From: an uncultured Pseudomonadales bacterium
GTDB lineage: Bacteria; Pseudomonadota; Gammaproteobacteria; Pseudomonadales; Balneatricaceae
DNA length: 64,000 bases
Assembly (NCBI GenBank): GCA_937773555.1
Contig: CALJVT010000005.1
Location: 310,001 to 374,000, forward strand
Reading direction: 5' to 3'
The notes under the pieces were generated by a model. It was given only the letters and a program-made list of their open reading frames with translations, did not search any database and was not told where the DNA came from. Below are positions 63,273 through 64,000 of this stretch, in pieces. The number at the start of each line of letters is the position of its first letter. The first letter of the stretch is position 1. The position numbers and the translations under genes were made by a program.

Positions 63273-64000
63273 TTATTCACAAACAATGCCACCCTTGCCT
63301 AAACGAGCCTCAACTAACCTTACCCATAAGCTTGCACCAATAGGAATTAAGGCATCGTTAAAATCATAGCTTGGGTTATGTAAGGTACACGGTCCCATAC
63401 CATGCAAAAGATCACGGTGATCTCCATCACCATTACCTAAAGCGAAGTAGCACCCTGGTTTTTCTTGTAAAAAGAAACTAAAGTCCTCAGAACCCATGGT
63501 TGGAGTAAAGTCCACTACCTTGTCTTGGCCCAATAAATCTTCCGCAACTTCTCGCATGTATTGCGCTTGAGCTGCATGGTTAATAGTAGCAGGGTAAGCT
63601 CTTCTAAAATCAAACTGGCCTTCACAATCAAAGGCTGCACACAAGGTCTTGAGAGATTTTTGCCATGCGTTTTTCAACAGCTTGCAAGACCTCCTCAGAG
63701 AAACAGCGCACGGTGCCTTCGATCACACAATCGTCAGCAATAATATTAGTAGCATCGCCACAGTGGATTTTAGTAACAGATAAAACGACAGAATCTAACG
63801 GGTTGATGTTGCGCGTGACTATGGATTGCAACCCTTGCACAAGCTGGCAGGCCACCAACAAAGGGTCTACGCCCAGTTGAGGCATAGCTGCATGAGCGCC
63901 CTTACCTACTACTTTAATTTTAAATTCACTGGCTGAAGCCATCATGGCGCCTGCTACTATGCCCACAGAGCCTTGCGGGTAACCAGGCCAATTGTGATAA
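63273..64000 (-). pseudogene. M20-family amidohydrolase (hippurate-hydrolase-like), frameshifted and 5'-partial
   Basis: The C-terminal part of an M20D-type metallohydrolase runs in from beyond the window edge. The frame from base 63999 down gives HNWPGYPQGSVGIVAGAMMAS, GKGAHAAMPQLGVDPLLVA and GDATNIIADDCVIEGTVR, then runs to a stop at 63628. The continuation (AAFDCEGQFDFRRAYPATINH, then TPTMGSEDFSFFLQEKPGCYFALGN, which carries the Glu-Asp metal region) is in the +1 frame from about 63665. Removing one A from the five-A run at 63657-63661 restores one protein. It is either inactivated or a homopolymer sequencing error. Confidence 0.8.

Noticed and set aside
1-64000. Mobile element, prophage, CRISPR or defence system
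   Set aside because: No transposase, integrase, phage structural gene, repeat-spacer array or defence nuclease was found; the tRNA genes are not flanked by direct repeats of their 3' ends next to foreign genes.

Overview
The window looks like a piece of the chromosome of a marine, heterotrophic gammaproteobacterium, possibly Oceanospirillales-like. The lineage is inferred from gene style and content (gltX, bolA, a full paa cluster, TRAP and BMP-type transporters, moderately AT-rich DNA), not from a marker tree. No phage, insertion sequence, CRISPR array or replication origin was seen. Almost everything is catabolism and uptake of small organic nitrogen, sulfur and methyl compounds, plus two housekeeping islands with tRNA genes.

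Layout. 1-3738: a polyamine-type ABC transporter (two permeases and an ATPase) followed by a creatinase. 4105-7640: a hypothetical secreted protein, a DUF3047 protein, a DMT-family exporter and a probable decayed secreted-protein gene. 7785-9497: tRNA-Ala(GGC) and gltX. 9727-22417: an organosulfonate region with xsc, a TRAP transporter (binding protein plus fused DctQM permease), a TerC-family membrane protein overlapping a GMC dehydrogenase, an IclR regulator, then a zinc alcohol dehydrogenase, an HpsN-type sulfopropanediol dehydrogenase and a LacI regulator with paired operators. 22490-24172: fhs. 24617-30840: a carnitine/gamma-butyrobetaine-type cluster (two hotdog thioesterases, acyl-CoA dehydrogenase, NDP-forming acyl-CoA synthetase, CaiD, GlxA/CdhR-type regulator). 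30865-33740: divergent betaine-homocysteine methyltransferase and a non-pyrrolysine MttB-family methyltransferase. 33825-34626: bolA and two identical tRNA-Asn genes. 34708-48538: a complete phenylacetate (paa) pathway in which a fused hydratase/dehydrogenase stands in for separate PaaF and PaaH. 48564: a VOC protein. 49037-63230: a 14-kb deoxynucleoside regulon (add, deoB, deoA, punA, cdd, a BMP-type nucleoside ABC importer, an ALDH16-type dehydrogenase, a long eukaryote-like DeoC, and a SorC-type regulator). 63273-64000: the 3' part of an M20 amidohydrolase with a frameshift.

How the genes work together. Creatine, carnitine/butyrobetaine and glycine betaine are nitrogenous solutes whose breakdown converges on sarcosine or dimethylglycine and one-carbon units. 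MttB, BHMT and Fhs would handle methyl and formyl groups. The sulfonate genes would feed isethionate to sulfoacetaldehyde and on to acetyl phosphate plus sulfite, and convert dihydroxypropanesulfonate to sulfolactate. The nucleoside regulon imports deoxynucleosides, phosphorolyses them, isomerises and cleaves deoxyribose phosphate, and oxidises the acetaldehyde. Binding-protein genes in the TRAP and BMP systems are each followed by an intra-operon terminator hairpin, which would make the binding protein more abundant than the membrane parts.

The most interesting signals are the pairing of creatinase with a polyamine-type ABC importer, the TerC-GMC overlap in the sulfonate region, the carnitine cluster with an NDP-forming CoA ligase, the repeated motifs between paaZ and paaK, and the ALDH16-DeoC pair.
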